From: Primula veris
Taxonomy: Eukaryota; Streptophyta; Magnoliopsida; Ericales; Primulaceae
DNA length: 64,000 nucleotides
Direction: 5' to 3'
NCBI GenBank assembly: GCA_963682055.1
Contig: OY821743.1
Location: 36,070,702 to 36,134,701 of the forward strand
Each line of letters starts with the position of its first letter. Positions within the stretch are counted from its first letter, which is position 1. Positions 12,578 to 24,434 of this stretch are shown here, piece by piece. The notes below the pieces were generated by a model, which saw only the letters and a program-made list of their open reading frames with translations, was not told where the DNA came from and made no database searches. A program made the translations under genes and the position numbers.

Positions 12578-12669
12578 TTACCCATTTCAATTCAACTGAT
12601 TCTAAGAAGTGGGCTTCGTTTAATTTTGACAATCTATCTCTTGATATTCGTTTTGATCGCCAAATCAAG
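12578..12669 (+). other. IPK1: Probable non-coding first exon (5' UTR) of IPK1
   Basis: No ATG occurs from about 12470 to the donor CAAATCAAG/GTATTTT at 12669/12670. The 3' end is set by the donor; the 5' end is only estimated from the TATA box. It would be spliced to the exon starting at 15216, which carries the IPK1 start codon. This is inference from splice signals and position. Confidence 0.45.
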
Positions 12670-14240
12670 GTATTTTATACATACATTTGTACTGTTTATC
12701 ATTTTATGAAGAGATACATGTTATTTATCTGTATTATGTGTTTTTTTTAAGGTAAAGATCTGTGTTTTGTGATAGATATATGTAATGTGACTATATGTGT
12801 ATCTGTATTTTTGTGTTTTTTAAGATAAGATTTATGTTTTTGTGGTAGATAAAGCTTAATTTAACTATATGAGTATGTGTATATTTGTGTTTTTTTCTGA
12901 GTTAGATATGTGGTCTGAGAGTGAGATAGATACATGTGATTTAAAAATGTGGGCATGTTTAATTTTGTGTTTTTGTAAGGTAATAATTGTGTTTGAGATA
13001 AATGCATGTGATTTAACTATGTGGGCATGTTTAAATTGGTGTTTTTGTAAGGTAAGAACTGTTTTTTGTAAGGTATTATACATACATATGTACTATTTAT
13101 CACTTTTTGAAGAGACTTCTGTTTTGTGATAGATTCATGTTATTTATCTGTATTGGTATCTGTATTATGTGTTATTTAAGATAAAGATCGGTGTTTTGTG
13201 ATAGATACATATAATGTGACTATATGTGTATCTGTATTTTTGTGTTTTTTAAGATAAGATTTATGTTTTTGTGGTAGATAAAGCTTAATTTAACTATATG
13301 AGCATGTGTATATTTGTGTTTTTTTCTGAGTAAGATCTGTGGTCTGAGAGTGAGATAGATACATGTGATTTAAAAATGTGGGCATGTTTAATTGTGTGTT
13401 TTTGTAAGGTAGTAATTGTGTTTGAGATAAATGCATGTGATTTAACTATGTGGGCATGTTTAAATTGGTGTTTTTGTAAGGTAAGAACTGTTTTTTGTAA
13501 GGTATTATACATACATATGTACTATTTATCACTTTTTGAAGAGACTTCTGTTTTGTGATAGATTCATGTTATTTATCTGTATTGGTATCTGTATTATGTG
13601 TTATTTAAGATAAAGATCGGTGTTTTGTGATAGATACATGTGATGTGACTATATGTGTATCTGTATTTTTGTGTTTTTTAAGATAAGATTTATGTTTTTG
13701 TGGTAGATAAAGCTTAATTTAACTATATGAGCATGTGTATATTTGTGTTTTTTTCTGAGTAAGATCTGTGGTCTGAGAGTGAGATAGATACATGTGATTT
13801 AAAAATGTGGGCATGTTTATTTTGGTGTTTTTTGTAAGGTAAGAACTGTGTTTGAGACAGATACATATGATTTAACTATGTGGGCCTGTTTATTTTGGTG
13901 TTTTTGTAAGGTAAGAACTGTTTTTTGTAAGGTATTATACATACATATGTACTATTTATCACTTTTTGAAGAGACTTCTGTTTTGTGATAGATTCATGTT
14001 ATTTATCTGTATTGGTATCTGTATTATGTGTTATTTAAGATAAAGATCGGTGTTTTGTGATAGATACATGTGAAGTGACTATATGTGTATCTGTATTTTT
14101 GTGTTTTTTAAGATAAGATTTATGTTTTTGTGGTAGATAAAGCTTAATTTAACTATATGAGTATGCGTATATTTGTGTTTTTTTTTGAGTAAGATCTGTG
14201 GTCTGAGAGTGAGATAGATACATGTGATTTAAAAATGTGG
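12668..14240 (+). repeat. 429-430 bp higher-order tandem repeat in the IPK1 leader intron
   Basis: The landmark GGTCTGAGAGTGAGATAG recurs at 12912, 13341, 13770 and 14200. AAGGTATTATACATACATA recurs at 13070, 13499 and 13929, with an older version (AAGGTATTTTATACATACA) at the exon 1 donor itself, 12668. Units are nearly identical apart from point changes and are themselves built from about 72-bp subunits. ORFs seen on both strands here simply follow the repeat. Confidence 0.92.
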
Positions 14241-15215
14241 GCATGTTTATTTTGGTGTTTTTTGTAAGGTAAGAACTGTGTTTGAGACAGATACATATGA
14301 TTTAACTACGTGGGCCTGTTTATTTTGGTGTTTTTGTAAGGTATGAACTGTGTTTGAGACAGATGCATATGATTTAACTATGTGGGCATGTTTAGTTTGG
14401 TGTTTTTTGTAAGGTAAGAACTGTGTTTGAGACAGATACATATGATTTAACTACGTGGGCCTGTTTATTTTGGTGTTTTTGTAAGGTATGAACTGTGTTT
14501 GAGACAGATGCATATGATTTAACTATGTGGGCATGTTTAGTTTGGTGTTTTTTGTAAGGTAAGAACTGTGTTTGAGACAGATGCATATGATTTAACTATG
14601 TGGGAATGTTTATTTTGGTGTTTTTTGTAAGGTAAGAACTGTGTTTGAGACAGATGCATATGATTTAACTATGTGGGCCTGTTTATTTTGGTGTTTTTGT
14701 AAGGTAAGAACTGTGTTCGAGACAGATGCATATGATTTAACTATGTGGGCATGTTTAATTTTATGCTTTTGTAAGGTGAGAACCGTGTTTCAAGATGGAT
14801 ACATGTGATTTAACTATGTGGGCATGTTTAATTTTGTGTTTTTGTAAGGTGAGAACCGTGTTTCAAGATGGATACATGTGATCTAACTATATGGGCATGT
14901 ACGTAATTTTATTTTTGTAAGGTAAGAGCTTTCTTTTGTGATAGATACATTCGATCACACTATATATGCATGTTTCTGATTGTGTTTTTGTAAGGTAAGA
15001 GCTTTGTTTTGTAATAGTTACATGTGATTAAACAATTTGGACGTGTCTATATTTGTGTTTTTACCAGGTAAGGTTTATGCTTTCTGATAAATACTACTAA
15101 TATAACTATTTGGATATCTGTATGTTTGTGTTGTAAGGTAAGATCCGTGTTTGAGCTAGAAACATGTGATTTAACTATGCCAATGTTTGTATGTGATTGT
15201 GCTTTGATAAGGTAG
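14240..15215 (+). repeat. About 72-bp minisatellite at the end of the IPK1 leader intron
   Basis: Tandem units containing GATTTAACTATGTGGGCATG, a T-rich stretch and GTAAGGTAAGAACTG. A 145-bp dimer is recognisable (14247 onward and 14392 onward). Copies become more diverged toward 15215. The last unit ends in GATAAGGTAG at 15206-15215, and that AG is the acceptor preceding the exon with the IPK1 start codon. Confidence 0.9.
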
Positions 15216-15228
15216 GATTTGGCGATCG

Positions 15229-18200
15229 ATGGAGGTGGTATTACAGGAGAGAGATGCGGAGGATTGGATTTACCGAGGTGAAGGAGCTGCTAATCTTGTT
15301 CTCGCTTACATTGGGTCTTCTCCGAATTTTGTATGTTTCCTCATTCTTCACTTTGAACTTGATTGTTGTTTGTTTATTGAGTTAAACATTTTTTTTCTTT
15401 GCAAATATTGAGTTAAACGTGGTGATTTAAACACATAATGAAACTTATGGAGTGTTTTGGACCCATATAAAAAACATAATGAATGTAATTTAGCTGATGT
15501 AGGTTCATATTTAGACAGGATAATCTTAATTGTGTCTATAGGCATGAAATTCCCGTATCTATCATTACCTCAATTACCCTTTTTTTCTAATTTACATGTT
15601 ATGAATGATTGTTCTTCTACTTGTAGATTGGGAAAGTTTTACGAGTACAAAAAGCTCCTAGAGATGGATCTCCTAGATATGGGTCTGATAGTGACGATTT
15701 ACATTCGGCTTTAACAGTAGAAGAATGCCATTTATGGAATGATATTGAAGGACTTTCATCTGCTAAAAATATGGAAATTGCTGAGCAGCTATATGTACAA
15801 CATGTAATAACTCCGTTATTAGGTTCTCGACATGTTGATGCTGGGGTATGTTTCATTAAAATTAGCTTATGTTTTTTTTTTTGGAAGTTCATTAAAATTT
15901 GCTTATGTTATAGATTTAGAGTTTAGAGTTTCTTCATTAGAATACGAGGAAACACTAGTTCGAATTTTTATTTACAGTTTCTTTTTTATAAATGACTTAC
16001 GCATACATACAACTTCAAAAATTCTGTTTTTATGGTATCAGCATGTCAATCCTGGGGTATGTTCTGATTATTTGTTAATTTGTTTAATTTACCGTGTAAC
16101 TTTTTATAGTCTAGTTCTTCATTGGAATAAGTTGATTTCGCTGGTTTCACGGGGAACACTACTTGAGAGTTGGTTACTCGCTATGTTTGGTTGCAGCTTT
16201 TAAGCCTTTTTGACTAAATGCTGGACTGCATAAAAGCTGAGTTTTTTTTTGGTTTTGGCCTGGAAAAACTGGATGACTCTTTACTTTTTTTAAGCTAGGT
16301 ACAGCCAGCTTATTTTCTTAAAAGCTGCAACCAGACATGTTGACAGTTTCTGTTTAGAACCGACAGCACACATGATTAAATGGTTGCCTCTTTTATTCTA
16401 CATTTATAGTATAAATTTATTGTCTGGTGTTCATGCTGGGGATAAACCATTTTGGCAGACTTTGTGCTTGGAAACACTACTTGGGAATTCTAAGTACAGT
16501 TTCTGTTTATATGACTACATGGTTATCTGTTTGCGCTACATGTAAAGTGTAGTAGCATTGCGATTTCTCTTTATCTTTTTTTAGCAGAAAGGATTTTCTT
16601 TGTTACAGATTTTAAGCTCAGCTGTGTGGTGTTGAAGCGAAACTATATTGAGTTGATTACTTAAAAATTGAGTTTTTTTGGGTTTTGGGCCTGAAAAGCT
16701 AAAAAATTTGAGAGCTTGTTCAGTTGCAGGTTTTAAACGATTAAGCTGGACTTATTGAGTGTAGGAAAAAGCTAGGTTCAACTAGCTTTAAGCTTTCTAG
16801 CTTAATCAGAGGCTAAAAGGCAGTAAATCTCAATACTTTTTAGCTGGCCAACCAAATGCAGTTAATTTTTTAAGAAGAAAAAGCAAAGAATTTGAGCTTA
16901 CAAATGGAACCTAGTTTTTTTCTTAACCCCAAAACAATCCAACTTACTTTTTTAAAAGCTGCAGCCAGAGAAGCCCATTTTTCATTGGAAAATGGTTATA
17001 TTTGAGGACTCCAGTACTAACTTTTGTTACATTTGTTATGCAGATTCGTATTATTGTGTCGAAGGAATTTTTAGAGTCTGTTGAGAAAAATGTTTTGTGT
17101 CAACGTCCTTCTCTGAGAGTTGATGCTGCAAAAGTCAATACAATATGCAGTTCTGCACTTCTCATATCTGATCATTCGGTTCTTCACTGTGGTAAGTACA
17201 AACTTCCTTTTATTATATGTTTATATATAAGATCCTTTCAACAAAACCAACATGCATAACGGATTTACTGTATACTTGCACATAAACTAATGCTTTCAGT
17301 ATGAGTTAAGTTTTGCTGGTGTTCATATCTTTTACTCAACTTAAATGCTATCAAGCTAAAAAAGAGGACCCCTTACTTGCTGATATATTTAGTATAATTA
17401 AAAAGGAATTATTTCATCTTTAGTATTGAACTTGGAGAGAGCTCTGCTGTAGTACACTCAGGTCCTTGTATTTGTTTGCTGCTTGAAGTATCTTATGATA
17501 TCCTCTTGTTAGATACCTCTTTATCTGTGCTAAGAGCTATCTCTTAGTTATTAATATTCTGTAATTGCATCGTTAGTTTAGATGTAATAGGCAAGCATGC
17601 TATGCTTTTCTTCTGCAAATGTTGAACCTACATTTTCTCGCTATTTTATCCTCCTTGCCTCACTGTCTAATTCTGTGGCGAGATTACGCTTTAGTATCTT
17701 TTGTTCTCATCTCAGGTAAATATAAAGATGAATTCTGCATATCTGTGGAGATAAAGGTGTGTTTCCTTAATCAACAACTTGGTTTAATTTGTTTGAGATG
17801 ATGCTCATTTATTCTTTTCCTATCGTAGTAATAACAATGGTTAACCTTTTCTTAAAAACAGCCGAAATGTGGATTTCTTCCGGTTTCTAGTTATATCTCT
17901 GAAGCAAACTCCCTCAAAAAGAGTATAACTCGTTTTAAGATGCACCAAGCGTTAAAACTAAAACACAGAGAGGTAATTCGGTTTTTAATAACTATATTTT
18001 GCTTTTAGCACAATAGTAATCCCTTATAACATGTAATAATTTTTTTCAGATATCAGAAATAAGCAAGTATGATCCACTTGATTTATTCTCCGGATCCAGC
18101 AAAAGAGTACATAGAGCAATTAATTCCCTATTTCTCACCCCTCAAAACAATTTCCGTGTTTTCTTAAACGGATCACTAATATTTGGTGGCTCTGGTGGTG

Positions 18201-19354
18201 GGACCGACGGGACCACTTGTATCACAAGCGACAAATTTGAAGACATACTGAAGTGCGTAATAAAAGCTGAAAATGGCTTACGAATAAAAAATTTCATTCA
18301 TTTGGTTTCCGAAGCAGCTATCGGATCAGGTTTACTAGATCGACTTCTAAAAGTCCAGAAGCTCGATACATTAGATATAGAAGGGGCGATCCATACGTAT
18401 TACGATGTCGTGTCTCAGCCTTGCGAGGCATGTGGTGATTTGGGGAGGGAATTGAGTGAGAGATATAGATGTCTTCATTCATTGCATAAAGATGAAGGGT
18501 TGAGGATTGTGAGAGACTATTTGATTGCTGCAACCGCTAAGGATCTGAGTATGATGATTGGTTTTAGGCCCAGAGATGATGGGTTTATTGAATCACCATA
18601 TAATTGCGTAGTTTTAGAATCGACGGACCAAATATTTGATTACAAGGTGTGTAACATTTCTAAATCTTAACTATGAAATTACGTCATTTTCAAGCTATGT
18701 TTTAATTCTTAGAAAGCCTAGTTAAAACATTTTCTCAAGCTTTTCACTAAACTGTAGCAAGCTACGCTTAAAACGGGAGTTTTGCATACTTAAAACCGAT
18801 AAAACACATAACTCAATGAAAGTATGCAGCTACAAAATATTTTCCGTGTTTTAAACTGATTTTGTAACAAGAAATACAATTGCTTATGATCACAAAGACT
18901 CTATGTTGTCATGATTTCTTCATGTATAACAAAATATTTTAGTTTTATGTTTGTACTTCTGAAAGATAACCAAAACTTAAGTTTTTTTTAATGTTTTATA
19001 GCGCGCTTTACAGCGTGAAAAGTCTAAGCTTTGAACTTCTCACCAAAAGTTAACTAATGCCTGTATCTTATTACGAAAATGTGAAATTTGAAGGCGATCT
19101 GAAACGAGCTTTTTTTAAATTAAAGTTTGCAAGTAATTGCCGCTTAACAAAGTAGTTACAAGTATCTTATTTGTAGTTTTGTTCAGTTGTATTTGTAGCT
19201 TAACAAATGTTAAATTGGTTAGGGATCCTTTATTGACTTTGACATGAAGCCTTTGAAGAAGATGGAACACTACTACAAATTAGACCAGGAGATAGTCGGT
19301 TGTTATGCTAAAATGGTTAATGGTGATCGTCAAGTCGAAAACGGTGGGAGTTGA
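15229..19354 (+). CDS. IPK1: Inositol-pentakisphosphate 2-kinase
   Basis: Seven coding exons: 15229-15330, 15627-15845, 17044-17191, 17716-17756, 17862-17972, 18050-18646, 19223-19354. The phases fit throughout and give 449 aa, close to the roughly 450 aa of plant IPK1. The enzyme phosphorylates the 2-position of InsP5 with ATP to make InsP6 (phytate). Visible family features are the N-terminal GEGAANLVL ATP-loop segment (about 17-25), VEIKPKCGF (167-175), RFKMHQ (194-199), DPLDLFSG, NNFRVFLNG, AATAKD (367-372) and FIDFDMKP (409-416). The plant zinc site is kept: His of HTYYD, the CEAC cysteines and a His in LHSLH. The start ATG follows an acceptor at 15215. MITEs sit in intron 2. The final exon has a decayed tandem duplicate downstream. 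Confidence 0.96.
16042..16056 (+). other. Microexon-like copy of the exon 2 end inside IPK1 intron 2
   Basis: CATGTCAATCCTGGG (HVNPG) is preceded by TATCAG and followed by GTATGTTCTG. The end of exon 2 reads CATGTTGATGCTGGG (HVDAG) followed by GTATGTTTCA. The segment is 15 nt, so inclusion would keep the frame and add five residues. No evidence of use can be had from the sequence. Confidence 0.35.
16183..16339. mobile_element. MITE of the GTTTGGTTGCAGC family in IPK1 intron 2
   Basis: Terminal inverted repeats of about 22 bp: ATGTTTGGTTGCAGCTTTTA at the left end, and the reverse complement of ATGTCTGGTTGCAGCTTTTA at the right. 157 bp, non-coding. Confidence 0.7.
16712..16975. mobile_element. 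Second MITE of the same family in IPK1 intron 2
   Basis: Left end GAGCTTGTTCAGTTGCAGG, right end the inverted GGCTTCTCTGGCTGCAGCTT. More diverged than the copy at 16183-16339. Boundaries are approximate. Confidence 0.55.
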
Positions 19355-19372
19355 AGAAAATCAATTTAGCTT

Positions 19373-19570
19373 ATGATTGTGAAATCAAAATCCTTATCAA
19401 GTTTCGAAATAACTTTGTTGTTGGTTATTGGCTTTGACATGAGGCCTTTGAAGATGGAGCACGACTACAAATTAATCCAGGAGAGAGTTTGTTGTAATGC
19501 TAAAATGGTGATCGTCAAGTCCAAAACGATGGGAGTTGAAGAAAATCAATTTAGCTTGTGCTTGTGAAAT
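19373..19570 (+). pseudogene. Decayed tandem duplicate of the last IPK1 exon
   Basis: TTTGACATGAAGCCTTTGAA in exon 7 (19238) reappears as TTTGACATGAGGCCTTTGAA at 19433, offset 195 bp, and the similarity continues through YKL-QE and the shared GGGAGTTGAAGAAAATC downstream. The second copy has lost the GGATCC exon start, a few bases (KK to K) and the original frame at its end, so it is not a usable exon. It lies in the IPK1 3' UTR region. Confidence 0.8.
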
Positions 19571-21101
19571 CAAAATCCTTATCAAGTTTCGACATAGCTT
19601 TGTTGTTGAAAGTATCTTGTAGTTCACCTTTATTGTTGTCAAGATAGTAAGAGATTTTAGCTTAAACATATTCCTTTTTCTCTTTAACTGAGCTTTTTAG
19701 CTTGAGGGTAGTTGGTCAAGAGACTATGCCCAGTGCATACATACAAGATTTTGATGGTTAATGTTGTTTATGAATTGTGATAGTAGTTTTCTGTAGAAGG
19801 GACAGGGTATCAATCGATGTTCCGCTAAGTTTCTTTCGAAAGTCGAGCAATACAGGCATGCTATAAATGCTGCCAAAATTAATTGAAGTCGAGTTTGTTC
19901 TCACTTCTATAAGCTCTCAAGGCAAATTGGTCGATATTGGAAGCGGGCATTGGTTGCATACTTGCTAGCTTTTGATAAGAGTTTTCATACTACTAGGTAG
20001 AAAAGTTATCATGATACCCTCTTTCAGCTGATAGAAGCAGTAAACTGCTATACACACTACACAGGTTGTAAATACAAATGTTTTGATATGGAAATACTGA
20101 GATTATAGTGTGCGCATACAAACTGGGAATGAAATAGCCAGCTTTTTTTAGTAGCCTACCTCGCTCATATGCAGTATGGATTTTTTCCTTGTGAAAGGCA
20201 AAGACAATCATCATAATACGATTGGCAACCTTAAAGAATATGAGACACAGATCAACTATCGAACATGATTCAGTTTAGACATGAATAATTAAGAAATCTC
20301 TTGAATATTTAGTTATAAACTTAAAAATGGCAATAAATTGGATAATGAATTTACAGTAGACGTTTGGTCCCTTCAGTCCCATCACCAGAGCATGATCACA
20401 ACTCAATATCGGCAGAACTTACCTTTTCGTATCTTACTTTCCACTTGGCTAGTTCTTGAATAACTCGCTTTCTAGTCTTTTGAAGCTCGTATCCGTGTAG
20501 GGGCAAGAAAGTAGAAACGCTTTGTTGAAAACTCAAAAAGCTTATACTTTTTACTCCTTTCAGTGCTCCATAAAATACGAAGTTAAAAGTCTTCACTGAA
20601 GCTCTTAGAGAAACATTTTGATTAAACCTTAAAACATCGTTTTTTCGGCTTCATGTTTTCCATTTCAAATGTTGTTCATATGCTAATTGTGGAAAGTATA
20701 TTACAAGAATAGTATTCAAGATACTTGCGGAGCTAATACAAGACTTAACTAATGTGTAATTATGACAACAAACACATACAAAAGGTCCGAAATTATTTTA
20801 GTTTAGCAAGTGACACAATTTATAGCATGCCATTAACAGTCAAATATGTTCATATATACAAATTATTCACAATCCTGCGACACATGACTACATACGCATA
20901 CTAAAGAGGACAGAGGGATAATATTTATGACTGCCACAACCCAAGCTTTTGGAGATCCGACAGTGTTTATTATGTACAAGTTACACCATTGGAAAACCTG
21001 AAACACGGAAAAGAAAACGTACAGCTCTATAATCCAAGTCACTTTGAAAGAAAACAATGTACATCAAAGGAAAGATTGGAGAAAAAATATCCTGGTACCT
21101 C
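19571..21101. other. Convergent intergenic region between IPK1 and BBD
   Basis: Should hold the 3' UTRs of both genes, which point toward each other. Several short ORFs lie here (for example a 66-codon one at 20396-20596 on the minus strand), but none shows a recognisable domain. No repeat was recognised. Confidence 0.5.
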
Positions 21102-24100
21102 TTATATCCAGTTCCTCTTGGACCTAAGCTGGGTGAGTTTATCCCTCCACTGAGCTGTTACAGCGCAAAGGACCATTTTGATTGAATAAAAATGTCAATA
21201 AAGAGTAAAACTTTACTTACATTTATATAGTTTTCAACCAAATACACAACATACCAGCATCTCTGTATCGTTCCTCAACAGCGGCAATTAGCATGTTGCG
21301 AACAAGATCAAATTCTTTCGTCTCAATACACGGACGACCCGTAGGTCTGGAAACAACAATATATCCAATTAATATTTATTCGTAATAAAACCGTTAATAA
21401 AGTTATGAATATTAACAATTGTAAGAGATAATAGATGACCATAAAAGGACTAGCCTGTCCAAAGCCTTTGGTTCTGTACCAATTGAGAGCCTAAAGTGAA
21501 CAAATAAAGGAAAAGAATTACCGGTCAAGTTCAGTGAAAAGAAGGCCATCTGAGGGAGCAGCATGGGCTGCCACTTTAGCATTTTCAACAACCCTCATTC
21601 CATCACTGTATGCCAAGTACTTGTTCACTTGTATAGGCACCTGAACATATTTTGATATTCGAAAACTTACCAGATCAGCAAAGACCAAGTCCTAACAGTA
21701 TGTAACTGTTTTCTGCTTGAATGCAGACACAAAAAATTAATTAAAGCACTTGCAACTAAACATGTGTATCATTCCCTTGATCCTCTTTGATAAGATTTAA
21801 AAAAAAAAAAACGTGTATCATCAACTCAGTATGTAATGAATTTTTCAAAACTATAGTATTATTGAAACAGCATGCACGAACACTTGCAAAAAGAACTGCT
21901 ACAAAGTGCAGGTGGGTTATTTACAATTTTGTATCTTAACGAACGGTGTTTGCCTTGTGCACCAACTTACAAAATTTAGCAACTATTGCGCCAAGTTGAC
22001 AATTTCTCTTTTTGTAGACTACAGAGAAAAGAACATAGATTGGAGAAAACTTGATAAGAGTACCAGATAAAATACGTGATTTCAATAACTAATTGGTACC
22101 CCCAGGCCCCAACCAGTGATTTGATTTTTTCCTGAATTTGGTAGACATAGTATGTTATTGAAGTGTCAGAAAAATGTGACGTGACTGTACTCGCGAATTT
22201 TTTTTAGGCTGGTGTACTAAAAGTCTAAAACGAAATCTGAAGATAATTGAGTCGGCAAAACTGCAATTAACCCAGGTCCATGTTCATGCGAGTTTGATAT
22301 GGTTAATAAAAGAAAAAGCACAAAAGACAAAATAAAGAAAGTTTCGAACAACAAAGTACCTTGCATCTAACAGCAATGTTTATGGCATCTGAGGGCCGAA
22401 GATCAAAACTGACACTCTCCTTATCATTACCCACCTAAAAAAAATTAATAAAAAAAAGACAACTAATCAATAATCAACTATTAATAGTATAATCATCGTC
22501 AGGCAAGTGAATATTTATTAAGTACTAAAAGCGGCGGAGGTTAAAGAAACATACCTTTGTGAGAAACAATTGAGCAAAATATGCTTCGTGTACTCTCTTA
22601 GTAACACGGACAAGCTTCACCTGCATTGCCATTATATTGAGATGTTAACGTTACTGATAACCAGAAAAGACAGAAAAGGGAGAAACTTACTTGATAGCCC
22701 ATCTTGTCAATCATTTCCTTAATAACTTGATACATAGTGGGCCGAGCCTGACAATCGTTTAAGATTTCATGAATTTCAGTAATATCATACTCTTTTAAGT
22801 ATAGGAAAGCATAATGATTTTAAAATGTTTTCAAAGCTAAAAACAGGCTTACAATTTGGACATTGCGAACAGCAGCCATTAGCAACACACTGGGCATTTC
22901 CACTGTGCACACAAAAGAAAGCATCAGTAAAGGGGAAATAAATGCAAAGCCGGGTTAATGGTTTTGAAATAGAGTTCTTTTTACAATTTTTATACCCCAA
23001 CCTATCAATATTTTACGATTTTGTATACGAACCTACCATTTGTTATGATATTGTACAAACCTATTCTTTTCTAAAAACGGGAAAAGGTGACATCACCTAT
23101 AGACTCAATATCACTGTCGTAATTAAGAAAATAGTAGGTACTGGGCAGGTTCAAAATATCAAAAAACGTGGACAGATTGGCGTACGAAACAGTAATTTCC
23201 CTTTAGAAATTTATTCACTTATTCCAGGATTATGCAGATACTTACAAACAATAATAGGGAGTAGTAGGCCAGTTCCATCTTCCATTTTGAGAACAATAGC
23301 CGGGTGTGGGGCATAATCGGGTAGGTGTGCGCCTTGGGGGTTGTTATGAACACATCTTAGATGCCTACCATCTCTCATCTTTATGGTGAAACCATCTGAA
23401 CCACTCTTCACTTCGACTATATAGACAAACACAATTAGGAAAAACTGGCATCAACAAGTACATTAGTAGTAACCGCAAAAACTTTTCAGTAACAAGTACC
23501 AAACAACAACTCACAAGTAGAGGATTTCTTAAGAACATAACTATAAATTTGCAACTATACATGATAATACAGCGTTTAGTTACATATCTTGAAAAAACGA
23601 AGATATTTAGTTATGGAAGAAAATAAATTATTTCCCTAAAATACCATATAGTTGAAAAGAAAAAGACAGCAAGACAAACATCCAAAAAAAAAAGAGAGCG
23701 CAAAATAGTATATAAATAACCAGATATCAAAGAACCATTATGCTACAAAAGATGATTTTTTTTTTTAACACAAGATTGAGGGGAAAACTCTTGTCCCTGC
23801 ATTAGAATTTCAATTTGAAGACAAAATATGAAGCTGTTCATAAAACATAAGCAAACACAGATACAGCTTTCACTCTATTGTGTGAAGCATAACGACTTCA
23901 AAACGGGATATTATAGGAAGCTTTTTTAGCTTTAAAAGTTCACCCATTTTAGCAATTTTAAATTTCTAGTTTTCAAGATTACGAGACTTACTATCTTCAT
24001 CTTTCAACATTGAACATAAACAACAAAAGACAGACTATTTCCCAACTTTTTCCATATACTACCACTTGTATTTTTCAAAGCAGCAAATACAACCAAAAAT

Positions 24101-24426
24101 GCATAAACTAGTATATTTATCACAATTGGTATACCTGCTTCAACAACACTAGAGTTCACATAATCTTCATCGTTCTCATGAAAATTTTCGGCCATGCTAC
24201 CATTACCATCTGATGATGAGCTGTAACTACAATGTGCCTTCTTGTATTGCTGTAAATTAGATAAATTTCCCATGTTAGCTCTGGCACCTTTGATCCCTTT
24301 GATCCCCAAAAACCCACTTCTAAGAGACTCGGCTTTTGTCAACGGCCCATTAACTGGCAGAGCATAAACTCCGTTTTGCTTGGTTCGAGCAGCTGGGCAA
24401 ACAACTGGTCCTTGTAAAGTAGCCAT
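21102..24426 (-). CDS. BBD1: Bifunctional nuclease (BFN/DUF151 domain plus UVR motif), BBD family
   Basis: Nine exons in transcription order: 24426-24135, 23416-23246, 22902-22853, 22747-22691, 22620-22555, 22434-22360, 21640-21522, 21346-21255, 21154-21102. Phases fit and give 324 aa, like Arabidopsis BBD1 (about 325 aa). The N-terminus reads MATLQGPVVCPAAR, typical of the family. CVHNNPQG at 119-126 and HPAIVLKMEDG at 135-145 lead into the BFN domain, with SFDLRPSDAINIAVRCK at about 221-237. The C-terminal EERYRDAAQWRDKL is a UVR motif. The rice and Arabidopsis relatives have RNase and DNase activity and act in basal defence and ABA responses; activity here is inferred. An acceptor at 24435 just before the ATG implies a leader intron. 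BBD1 versus BBD2 orthology is not resolved. Confidence 0.95.
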
Positions 24427-24434
24427 CCAATCTC

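Noticed and set aside
12865..14586. Several ORFs of 60-86 codons on both strands
   Set aside because: They follow the tandem repeat of the IPK1 leader intron and repeat themselves; no protein family.
14240..15215. CRISPR-like appearance of regular repeats
   Set aside because: Units are contiguous and diverge gradually, with no distinct spacers, in a plant intron: a minisatellite.
15832..16203. 123-codon plus-strand ORF
   Set aside because: It starts in IPK1 exon 2 in another frame and runs through intron 2; no motif.
20396..20596. 66-codon minus-strand ORF with a basic C-terminus
   Set aside because: No recognisable domain, no clear splice partners; lies in the IPK1/BBD convergent 3' region.
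22942..23316. 124-codon plus-strand ORF
   Set aside because: Lies over BBD intron 2 and antisense to exon 2; no motif.
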